Positions 1 to 6,181 of a DNA stretch of 8,217 nt are shown here, in pieces. The notes beneath the pieces are model-generated. The model was given only the letters and a program-made list of their open reading frames with translations. It did not search any database and was not told where the DNA came from. Numbering within the stretch: the stretch's first letter is position 1; every line of letters starts with the position of its first letter. Source of the stretch: Methanothrix sp. (GTDB taxonomy: Archaea; Halobacteriota; Methanosarcinia; Methanotrichales; Methanotrichaceae); the NCBI GenBank assembly GCA_028708055.1, contig JAQVZT010000105.1:1-8217 (forward strand). The letters run 5' to 3'. Both the position numbers and the translations under genes were made by a program.

Positions 1-62
1 AAGATCATTATCGTAGTTGCTCGCCTCGAAATGCTGATACCTCCTGCACACCTACTACCATC

Positions 63-117
63 ATTATACTATATTAATTGTTGCAGTAGGTGCAACAAAC
101 AATCAATATAGTGTAAT
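63..117. repeat. Imperfect inverted repeat forming a strong hairpin
   Basis: The left arm (63-85) and right arm (91-117) are reverse complements over about 21 of 23 positions, with a 4-nt bulge on the right arm, one T/G wobble, one mismatch and a 5-nt loop (GTAGG). Eight bases at 49-56 (CACCTACT) are the exact complement of 85-92, which spans the loop, so a pseudoknot or a competing alternative fold is possible. The strand that is transcribed is unknown. It could be a terminator for a gene left of the window, a structured RNA element or a remnant of a small mobile repeat. The arms are seen directly; any role is inference. Confidence 0.6.
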
Positions 118-237
118 CGATATGCTGCCACGACATCGGTTAATTCCAGCGAAATTGATTACGAAATAAGATTATTTATATATGGCTTCATGTAAATAAA
201 CGATTGACCCATATCCCGCAGGTGGCCTTAATTTTGT

Positions 238-249
238 GAAATATTTTTT
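238..249 (+). promoter_or_regulatory. Candidate archaeal TATA box before the 34-codon ORF
   Basis: GAAATATTTTTTA resembles a BRE plus TATA element. A start about 25 nt downstream (near 270) would give a short leader ending in the Shine-Dalgarno at 287-291 and the ATG at 296. A second AT-rich candidate (TTTATATA) lies at 175-182. AT-rich background makes chance matches likely. Confidence 0.3.
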
Positions 250-295
250 ATTCTGCCATGATTTCTTAGCCCCAATGGGACTTAAAGGAGGCAAA

Positions 296-400
296 ATGAA
301 ACCCACATTCCGCAGTTTCAGTTCATCCCGTAATGATTTTTGCATTCTTGTCCCAGCAACGATAGGATTGTTTTCTGCGTGCTGTTCAGATTCACCCTGA
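296..400 (+). CDS. Possible small protein, 34 aa, function unknown
   Basis: The ATG at 296 is preceded by AAAGGAGG (284-291), one of the best Shine-Dalgarno matches in the window, with a 4-nt spacer that is somewhat short. The predicted peptide starts MKPTFRSFSSSRND, continues with a short hydrophobic stretch (CILVPATIGLFSACC) and ends SDSP. It could be a small membrane or secreted peptide, or the truncated start of a decayed gene. Supporting decay, the frame one base later (366-434) reads DCFLRAVQIHPDF, which looks like helix B of a TPR. I do not recognise a family. Translation is plausible from the ribosome binding site alone; the rest is inference. Confidence 0.3.
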   Translation: MKPTFRSFSSSRNDFCILVPATIGLFSACCSDSP

Positions 401-676
401 CTTTGATGATCTTGCCTCTTTCGATAAAACCGCCTGAATTATACCCATAAAGATCTCAAAGACCATCTCACAGTCGGTCTGTGCGTTGGCTCATTAAGCT
501 GATTGAAAATAGTTTGTCCTGTTTCCTTCAGCTCCCTCTAAGCCTCCATTCGGCAAAGGAGTAAATGATAAGATTAGGAACCATAATCATGCATAGTGAT
601 TCTATTCGTTCTTCCTTCTTGACTTAGAATTTACAGAAAACTCGGCACACTACCCATTGCTCGCAAATCTACTGTT
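401..676. other. Intergenic, no convincing gene
   Basis: There are only short frames here. One 20-codon frame (565-627) has an upstream AAAGGAG, but its peptide is unremarkable. The frame of the large downstream gene is open back to a TGA at 620-622 but has no ATG, GTG or TTG before 677. I see no clear TATA box for the downstream gene; TTAGAATTTAC near 624-634 is weak. Confidence 0.4.
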
Positions 677-3604
677 ATGGGCTCAATGCAAGATAGATAT
701 AGTAGTCAAGTACATAATGACAATTGCCCCATGTACCCTTTGACACCCTGGCTCTGCATAGTCCTTCTCACGGGACCCGCACTAGCAGCAGACGTTCCCT
801 TTGTCTTCGATAAGACTACCCCAAATGTAGCTGGCTATACCGCGGATGGAATCAAGGAGATTAGCACAGCTTCATCAGATCTTGTCGATGTACCCCCAGC
901 GGCTGCACCTTCTAATGATGAAATTTTAGAATTCCCAATTGCAGGAGGTGGAGGTGCTCCTGGGGAAAATACTGAAACGAAGGTAGATGAGCTAAATAGA
1001 ACCATAAATACTAAAGTTGAACCTGATAACGATGTTGTTTATAGGCTGGCCCATCAGCTTGCAGCCGAGCATCCTGGAGATTATACCATCGATCAGGTGG
1101 ATGAGACTTACAGCTATCTGAAATATGGTAACGATTCAATTAGAGCTTGGAGTTATTCCAGAGATACGCGAGGCGTAGATAAATTCAATTCCGCATCAGA
1201 ATCCCTGAGCTTGGGCGGTCAGGCAAGGTCAAAATGCGTAGGCTCAGGAGACTGCGATGATTTTGCTATCCTGATAGCTTCGCTTGTGGAGTCGATCGGA
1301 GGGACCACAAGAGTCATCTTCGCTCGAAATAATAGCACAGGCGGGCATGCTTATTCCGAGGTCTATCTTGGCAGGCTAAATAGTTCAAATAGCCGCGTAG
1401 AAGAAATCATAAGTTGGCTGAAACAGAATTACGATACCGATAAGATATTTACTCATATCGATACGGATACAAAAGACGTCTGGCTGAACCTTGACTGGGG
1501 ACCGGACGAAAAAGGAAACGCCCATCCAGGTGGGCCGTTTTTTAAAGGAGATAAACACTATATCATCTACGTCAGAGACAACTATGCTAAAGCTCCCATA
1601 AATCCCCCTGAAAAATCCAATAGGCCGCCAAAATTATTAAGCTTAAATCCTGACAAAACCAGCCCTCAAGAGATTGGAACTGACATAACGTGGACAGCTG
1701 ATGCCAAGGATATAGAAAATGATGAAATACAGTACCGGTTCTTTCTGAATTCCGATCCAGTGACCAAATGGCTAAAAGATAGCAAATGGATCTGGAAGCC
1801 AACGGACTTTGATATAGGTGAGAACCAGGTTGAGGTAAGGGTAAGGGATGGAAAGCATTCAGGGCCTAATGGATATGACAGCAATGAGGCTGCTAGCTTT
1901 ATTATTGATAAACTCAAGCCTGTGCCAGCACCTGTTGCTGCGGAAGAGGCACCAAACCAACCACCGTCTCTGACCAGCCTGACACCTGATAAGCCAAGCC
2001 CACAGGAGGCAGGAACGGCAATAACCTGGACGGCTCTGGCTAGTGATCCAGAAAATGATCAAATATTTTACCGCTTCTTCCTAAATGGCGATCCTGTGAC
2101 TAAATGGTCGGCGGACAATAAGTGGGTCTGGACGAATAGGAATACATCTGTGGTCATGGACGAAAATATGATACAGCCATCAAGCAGTGGGCTAGATTAT
2201 ATCAACTTCACTCGGGAGGCAGAATTTGCTACAATTGAGGTAAGGGTTAGGGATGGCAAGCACGCAGGTTCTGATAGCTTTGATGCCAATAGCAGTGCGT
2301 CTTATGAGATGGTAACAGAATCCGTATCATCAAATATTAATTTAATCATTAAATATAATGAAGCAAAGTCTTTGGATGAACAACAGAGATATAAAGAAGC
2401 CATTGATGTGTATGATCAAGCTATAAAACTCGATCCGGAATTTGCCAAAGCTTGGATTGGCAAAGGTCTTGATTTAAATATGCTCAATAATTATGATGAT
2501 GCAATTGATTGTTTCAACAAAGCCATAGAGCTTGATCCGCATGATATAGATGCATGGAGGTGGAAGGGCACCGTACTTGGGAATTCTGGCAATTACGATG
2601 AAGCCATAGTAGCATATAACAAAGCTATTGAGATTGATCCAGAAGATGCTGATGTGTGGTGCAGAAAAGGTGGGGCTCTTGGCGCTTTGGGGAAAAACGA
2701 CGAAGCCATAAAAGCTTATGACAATGCTATCGCAGCTTCAACAAAGCATTCATCTGCGATGCAACCTATGGATTATGGTGCAAGGATGGTCAGCCAATGT
2801 AATAAACCTGCTTTGCTATTAAAGCAAGGAAAGTTCAGTGAAGCTGTAGATGAATGCGACAAGTGTTATGAATTGGATCACTCCGATACTACGTTATTGA
2901 TCAAAGGGAACGCCCTCTTTGGACTTGGAAGTTTCGATGAAGCAATCCAAAACTATAATAAAGTCATAGATGATTATTCAAAAGAAGATTCAGCCAATAA
3001 TTTCTATAGCAGCTGGCTTAGCCAAGCTTGGTATAACAAGGGTATAGTACTCCAAAAACAAGATCGAAATTCAGATGCAAAAGCAGCATTTTCAAAGGCG
3101 GAGGAATTGGGACATACATATTCGCAATGGGATTTAGCTGATGAATCAATTTCCTCCAAAATGATTGCGGATAATACAGAGACCAGCTCCTCTGAGGATT
3201 GGGCTGACAAGTGCTTTGCACTCACTCTTCAAAATAGATTTGAAGAAGCGACGGAATGCTATGATAAAGCCATCGAATTAGATCCACAAAATGCCGCCGC
3301 CTGGGAAGGCAAAGCTAATTCTCTATTCACGCAATCAAGAACAGAAGAGGCCATAAAATGTTACGACAAAGCCTTTGAACTGGATCCCAAGAACCGGACG
3401 CTTTCCGAATATAACAAAGCTATAGCGCTCGAAACGCTCGGCAGGTACGATGAAGCACTCATCTGTACTGAAAAATTGATGAAGATATTATCTGGAGACT
3501 ATGGTCCATGGTTCCGTAAATATCACATTCTTAACGCTGCGGGCCGCATAACCGAGGCAAATGCAGCCTTGGCCAAAGCAAAAGAGTTGGGGTATAAGGG
3601 ATGA
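677..3604 (+). CDS. Secreted transglutaminase-like cysteine peptidase with Ig-like repeats and TPRs
   Basis: This 975-residue protein is probably exported. A hydrophobic segment (about 20-38, ending GPALAA) looks like a signal peptide cut after A37 or A38. Residues about 115-300 form a transglutaminase-like core with a plausible Cys-His-Asp triad: C193 in SGDCDDFA, H224 in GGHAYSEVY and D273 in NLDWGPD. Two tandem Ig-like repeats follow (about 315-410 and 427-545), sharing SPQE, ITWTA, FFLN and EVRVRDGKH; the second carries about 23 extra residues. From about 556 to the end run ten or so TPRs with the pattern YDEAI..YNKAIE.DP. There is no C-terminal membrane anchor. Prokaryotic members of this fold usually cleave peptide bonds; the substrate is unknown and the TPRs suggest a protein partner. 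No Shine-Dalgarno precedes the ATG at 677 or the alternative M19 at 731, which would give a more compact signal peptide. The gene stands alone and is visibly AT-richer than the genes on the right. Confidence 0.88.
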   Translation: MGSMQDRYSSQVHNDNCPMYPLTPWLCIVLLTGPALAADVPFVFDKTTPNVAGYTADGIKEISTASSDLVDVPPAAAPSNDEILEFPIAGGGGAPGENTETKVDELNRTINTKVEPDNDVVYRLAHQLAAEHPGDYTIDQVDETYSYLKYGNDSIRAWSYSRDTRGVDKFNSASESLSLGGQARSKCVGSGDCDDFAILIASLVESIGGTTRVIFARNNSTGGHAYSEVYLGRLNSSNSRVEEIISWLKQNYDTDKIFTHIDTDTKDVWLNLDWGPDEKGNAHPGGPFFKGDKHYIIYVRDNYAKAPINPPEKSNRPPKLLSLNPDKTSPQEIGTDITWTADAKDIENDEIQYRFFLNSDPVTKWLKDSKWIWKPTDFDIGENQVEVRVRDGKHSGPNGYDSNEAASFIIDKLKPVPAPVAAEEAPNQPPSLTSLTPDKPSPQEAGTAITWTALASDPENDQIFYRFFLNGDPVTKWSADNKWVWTNRNTSVVMDENMIQPSSSGLDYINFTREAEFATIEVRVRDGKHAGSDSFDANSSASYEMVTESVSSNINLIIKYNEAKSLDEQQRYKEAIDVYDQAIKLDPEFAKAWIGKGLDLNMLNNYDDAIDCFNKAIELDPHDIDAWRWKGTVLGNSGNYDEAIVAYNKAIEIDPEDADVWCRKGGALGALGKNDEAIKAYDNAIAASTKHSSAMQPMDYGARMVSQCNKPALLLKQGKFSEAVDECDKCYELDHSDTTLLIKGNALFGLGSFDEAIQNYNKVIDDYSKEDSANNFYSSWLSQAWYNKGIVLQKQDRNSDAKAAFSKAEELGHTYSQWDLADESISSKMIADNTETSSSEDWADKCFALTLQNRFEEATECYDKAIELDPQNAAAWEGKANSLFTQSRTEEAIKCYDKAFELDPKNRTLSEYNKAIALETLGRYDEALICTEKLMKILSGDYGPWFRKYHILNAAGRITEANAALAKAKELGYKG
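1622..2313 (+). repeat. Internal tandem duplication encoding two Ig-like domains
   Basis: The two Ig-like domains are related at DNA level too. GAGGTAAGGGTAAGGGATGG (1832-1851) and its counterpart at 2237-2256 differ by one base. The amino-acid blocks PDK.SPQE.GT.ITWTA and RFFLN.DPVTKW recur in both copies. Between the WVW and EVRVRDGKH blocks the second copy is 23 residues longer than the first. Confidence 0.75.
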
Positions 3605-3619
3605 TCTTATCACTTTAGG

Positions 3620-3660
3620 CGAAAATGGTTGATAATTCCCCACTTCGTTTTCCATTTTCG
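3620..3660. terminator. Inverted repeat after the large gene, possible terminator
   Basis: CGAAAATGG (3620-3628) is the perfect reverse complement of CCATTTTCG (3652-3660), with a 23-nt loop, starting 16 nt after the stop codon. The loop contains no further pairing and no T-run follows directly, so a terminator role is only suggested by position. Confidence 0.3.
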
Positions 3661-4048
3661 TCATTGACTGGAACAGGATGCATAGCTCCACATCTGCATG
3701 TCATATTATACTTGGATAATGACATCGGCATCTATAGCAGGTATGAGGCCATGCGTCAGAAATTCAAGAGTGGCACAAAAAGTATTTGTGGCAATCAAAA
3801 GAATAAAAGCACTCAATCCTAATTGCGCTCCAACTGCAAAATGATCCTCGCGAAGATCCTAATGGTGGCTCATCAGGTGCAACTCATGACTAAAGGATTC
3901 ATTATTCGCGAATGTCGGCATTTATTGTCTTGACTTTTCCTTGAAAAATTGATACTGATTTCCATAGATGAGGTAACAAGCCCACGGTTAAAAGATGCAA
4001 AAGGCTATATATTAATTTAATATGAAAATCACAAAGGCAATCTAAAGC

Positions 4049-4053
4049 AAAAA
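4049..4053 (-). terminator. T-run terminator of tRNA-Leu
   Basis: On the minus strand a run of five T occurs 23-27 nt past the 3' end of the tRNA. Archaeal RNA polymerase commonly stops at such runs without a hairpin. Confidence 0.5.
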
Positions 4054-4075
4054 TGCTACCAGACAAGTAATTAGG

Positions 4076-4160
4076 TGCGGGGGATGGGATTCGAACCCAC
4101 GAACACCTTCGTGACTGGACCCTGAATCCAGCGCCTTTGACCTGGCTTGGCAACCCCCGC
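4076..4160 (-). tRNA. tRNA-Leu (anticodon CAG)
   Basis: The minus strand folds as a class II tRNA. The acceptor stem pairs GCGGGGG (4160-4154) with CCCCCGC (4083-4077) over 7 bp, with A as discriminator at 4076. A D-stem of GCC/GGC follows, then an anticodon stem CTGGA/TCCAG with loop TTCAGGG, giving anticodon CAG. The long 14-nt variable arm (containing GAA/TTC) is typical of tRNA-Leu and tRNA-Ser. The T-arm is GTGGG-TTCGAAT-CCCAT with one G-U pair. CCA is not encoded: the bases after the discriminator are CCT. No intron is visible. Confidence 0.97.
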
Positions 4161-4190
4161 AAAAGAGGCAGCCAATCTCATGCAGTAGTA

Positions 4191-4198
4191 GTATTTAA
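4191..4198 (-). promoter_or_regulatory. TATA box of tRNA-Leu
   Basis: On the minus strand TTAAATAC sits 31-38 nt before the first base of the tRNA. This is the expected place for an archaeal TATA box if transcription starts several bases before the mature 5' end, within the short TCTTTT leader. Confidence 0.55.
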
Positions 4199-4481
4199 CT
4201 GTATTCGTAGCCTCTCTCTCAGCAGCCTGCCATTGCAGTCCCGCATTCTTCCTGCTACAGGCTCCATTGCCCTCATTTTTCCTCAGCCATTATCTGAGCG
4301 CCCGCATCACAATCCTCTGCAAACCACGGAGAGCTTTCGAGACCCCGCATGACCTTGCAGGAAAAAGCAATCCACCGAACAGAAGGACGACGCAGCTTGA
4401 GTGCCCCGAACAGCCGCAGGTGCAACGCAGCCACGCCCGATCATCCGTCTCCGGCAAAAGTGTCCAAGCCTGCCCGGCGCT
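4199..4481. other. Non-coding stretch between the tRNA promoter and the 139-bp array
   Basis: Frames open here on both strands have no ribosome binding site and low-complexity R/P/C-rich translations, so I call no gene. The last part (about 4440-4481, with CCAAGCCTGCCCGGCGCTGA) resembles the end of an array unit and may be a strongly diverged fourth copy. Confidence 0.4.
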
Positions 4482-4897
4482 GAGGGCGCAGACTAAACCG
4501 CGCGTTTCACCGCGCGCGGAGTGTCCCACCCAAGCAACATCAAGAAACAGCCGAAACGGGATGCCAAGAGCATACAACGATCAACCGCAAACCGTCGAGC
4601 ATCCACTCCTGCCCGAGATTGAGGGCGCAAACTAAACCGCGCATTTAGCCGCGCGCGGTGCGTTCCACCTAAAACAGAATCAAGAAACAACTGACACTGA
4701 CGATAAGTCCGCGCAACAATCAACCGCAGTCCTCGACGCATCCAATCCTGCCGACGTTGAGGGCGGGCTTGCGCCCCGCGGCGCGTTTCACCGCGTGCGG
4801 AGCGTCCCACCCAAACAACATCAAGAAACCGCCGACATTGATGCCAAGAGCATACAACGATCAACCGAAGATACCAAGCACTCTAAGCGCCTCGACC
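4482..4897. repeat. Tandem array of three degenerate units of about 139 bp
   Basis: Units begin with GAGGGCG at 4482, 4621 and 4759 (spacing 139 and 138 nt). Each contains a CG-rich block resembling ACCGCGCGTTTCACCGCG, then a TCCCACC-like block, ATCAAGAAAC, a CAATCAACCG or CGATCAACCG block and a TCGA..CATCCA..CCTGCC block. A 28-nt stretch is identical at 4560-4587 and 4840-4867, exactly two periods apart, so units 1 and 3 resemble each other more than unit 2. In unit 1 the CG-rich block can form a hairpin (4498-4504 with 4513-4519). Long frames through the array on both strands are by-products. No function is known to me. Confidence 0.8.
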
Positions 4898-4975
4898 CTG
4901 ATGGAAGCCTGCCCGCTGGCCTGGGCCACATCTCCTGCAATGCCCATACCTGCCTGCTGCCCACCATTTCCATCT

Positions 4976-5878
4976 CTAAATCTTTACCGCCAGCATCCTC
5001 TCAATCGACCGGCGCGCTTTGGCAGCGATCTCCTCCGGCACAGTAATCCGCGGCTCCAGAGTCTGCAAAGCCCGCAGGATCTTGGCGAGGTCAGTCTTCT
5101 TCATATTCTGGCAGACTGCGTTCTTGGTCAGAGGATAGAACTCTTTGTCCGGATTTTCCTTCTTCAGCCGGTGGATCATGCCCACCTCAGTTCCGATAAT
5201 GAACTCTCTGGCAGCGCTGGCCTTGGCATGCTTTCCCATCCCGGCAGTGCTGTAGGTGAAATCTGCCTCGTCGATGACCTCAGGCCGACACTCTGGGTGC
5301 ACCAGCACCTCAGCCAGAGGATGCTCCGCTCGGGCGGCCCTTACCTGCTCGGCAGTCAGATGGTCGTGCACATAGCAGTAGCCGTTCCAGGGAATTATCT
5401 TCTTGTCTGTATGGCGAGCCACATAGGCAGCAAGATTCCTGTCCGGCACGAAGATTACCTCCTTCTCAGAGAGCGAGGAGACTACCTGCACACCATTTGC
5501 AGAGGTGCAACAGACATCGCTCTCCGCTTTGATCTCCGCAGTGGAGTTCACGTAGCAGACGACCGCTGCCTGAGGATGAATGGCTTTGAGATCGCGCAAC
5601 TCTTCGGGCGAGATCATGTGGGCCATAGGGCACCAGGCGCCCTTTTCAGGCAGAAGAACCCCTTTATCCGGAGAGAGAATGGCCGCAGTCTCCGCCATGA
5701 AGTCCACACCGCAAAAGACGATGACCTCTGCGTCCAGACGCGCTGCCGCCCGTGAGAGCTCCAGGGAGTCGCCTACCAGGTCAGCCACATCCTGCACCTC
5801 TGGCATCTGGTAGTTATGAGCCAGTATGGTCGCCCGGCGCTCCTCTTTTAAAGCTAGAATATCTTGTATCGCTGACAT
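4976..5878 (-). CDS. nadA: Quinolinate synthase NadA
   Basis: This 300-residue cytoplasmic enzyme condenses iminoaspartate with dihydroxyacetone phosphate to give quinolinate, the second step of de novo NAD synthesis from aspartate. It has the short archaeal/Thermotoga-type length and the three cysteines expected to hold a [4Fe-4S] cluster: C83 in AWCPMAH, C168 in WNGYCYVHDH and C256 in NAVCQNM. Substrate-site motifs are present: H21 and Y23 in AHNYQ, S38 in GDSLE, Y109 and N111 in CYVNSTAE, S126 in CTSAN, H194 and E196 in VHPEC, and the YSTAGM loop at 209-214. The ATG at 5878 is preceded by a TATA box and a leader of about 18 nt with no Shine-Dalgarno. Its usual partners, nadC and an aspartate dehydrogenase or nadB gene, are not in the window, so it is probably transcribed alone. 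Confidence 0.97.
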   Translation of the reverse strand: MSAIQDILALKEERRATILAHNYQMPEVQDVADLVGDSLELSRAAARLDAEVIVFCGVDFMAETAAILSPDKGVLLPEKGAWCPMAHMISPEELRDLKAIHPQAAVVCYVNSTAEIKAESDVCCTSANGVQVVSSLSEKEVIFVPDRNLAAYVARHTDKKIIPWNGYCYVHDHLTAEQVRAARAEHPLAEVLVHPECRPEVIDEADFTYSTAGMGKHAKASAAREFIIGTEVGMIHRLKKENPDKEFYPLTKNAVCQNMKKTDLAKILRALQTLEPRITVPEEIAAKARRSIERMLAVKI

Positions 5879-5917
5879 AGAACTGGCCCCATCCTACGAG
5901 AAACTATTATTTCAACC

Positions 5918-5926
5918 TTTTTAAAT
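5918..5926 (-). promoter_or_regulatory. TATA box of nadA
   Basis: On the minus strand ATTTAAAAA lies 40-48 nt before the nadA ATG. Transcription about 25 nt downstream would begin near 5897 and leave a leader of under 20 nt. The minisatellite starts about 60 bp further upstream. Confidence 0.6.
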
Positions 5927-5986
5927 AGATATACTTAATATTATTAACTCAATTAAAGCTTGATTGCCTTTCATTGCTTTCATTCC

Positions 5987-6154
5987 CATGCATTGATTTC
6001 CATGCATTGATTTCCATGCATCGATTTCCATGCATTGATTTCCATGCATCGATTTCCATGCATCGATTTCCATGCATCGATTTCCATGCATCGATTTCCA
6101 TGCATCGATTTCCATGCATCGATTTCCATGCATCGATTTCCATGCATCGATTTC
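5987..6154. repeat. Minisatellite: 12 units of 14 bp, CATGCAT(C/T)GATTTC
   Basis: Twelve units follow one another without insertion or deletion. They vary only at position 8: left to right on the plus strand it reads T, T, C, T, then C in all eight remaining units. Each unit holds two overlapping palindromes, ATGCAT and ATCGAT (the second only in C units). Both flanks carry 10-nt relatives of the unit, such as CATTGCTTTC at 5972-5981 and 6165-6174, which look like decayed partial units. The array fills the space between the tfuA stop codon and the nadA promoter. The 14-nt period is not a multiple of three, so long frames across it on both strands are by-products. It lacks spacers and is not a CRISPR array. 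Confidence 0.97.
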
Positions 6155-6181
6155 CATTGTTATCCATTGCTTTCATTGACT

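Larger units (their letters stand above)
3605..4075. other. Intergenic between the secreted peptidase gene and tRNA-Leu
   Basis: I see no convincing gene in these 470 bases. A 65-codon frame (3625-3822) has no ribosome binding site and no recognisable domain. A second inverted repeat lies at 3698-3725 (ATGTCAT ... ATGACAT). An AT-rich TATATATTAATTTAATA tract at 4013-4021 and just before could act as a TATA box in either direction, but no gene fits it. A short frame near 3792-3833 reads IKALNPNCAPTAK, faintly like a TPR edge, and may be a decayed fragment. Confidence 0.4.

Noticed and set aside
397..437. C/D box small RNA (CTGA at 397-400, TGATGA at 405-410, CTGA at 434-437)
   Set aside because: The internal D'/C' and the final D box can be placed, but I found no C box at the expected distance upstream and no terminal stem.
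469..483. Short hairpin CACAG ... CTGTG
   Set aside because: It has only five pairs, competes with an overlapping GACC/GGTC pairing, and has no nearby gene or T-run to give it a role.
4076..4090. Attachment site copy from the tRNA-Leu 3' end
   Set aside because: I saw no second copy of the tRNA 3' segment within 1-4075 and no integrase gene in the window.
3902..4162. 86-codon minus-strand frame including the tRNA
   Set aside because: It starts inside the tRNA-Leu gene and shows no recognisable protein features.
4290..4864. Minus- and plus-strand frames within the 139-bp array
   Set aside because: The translations are rich in R, P and C, repeat with the DNA period and lack start signals. 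Conservation lies in DNA blocks, not in one frame.
4757..5755. 332-codon plus-strand frame
   Set aside because: It is antisense to nadA and runs through the 139-bp repeat. NadA has every catalytic motif, while this translation has none.
5987..6154. CRISPR array
   Set aside because: Units are contiguous 14-mers with no unique spacers, and no cas gene is nearby.
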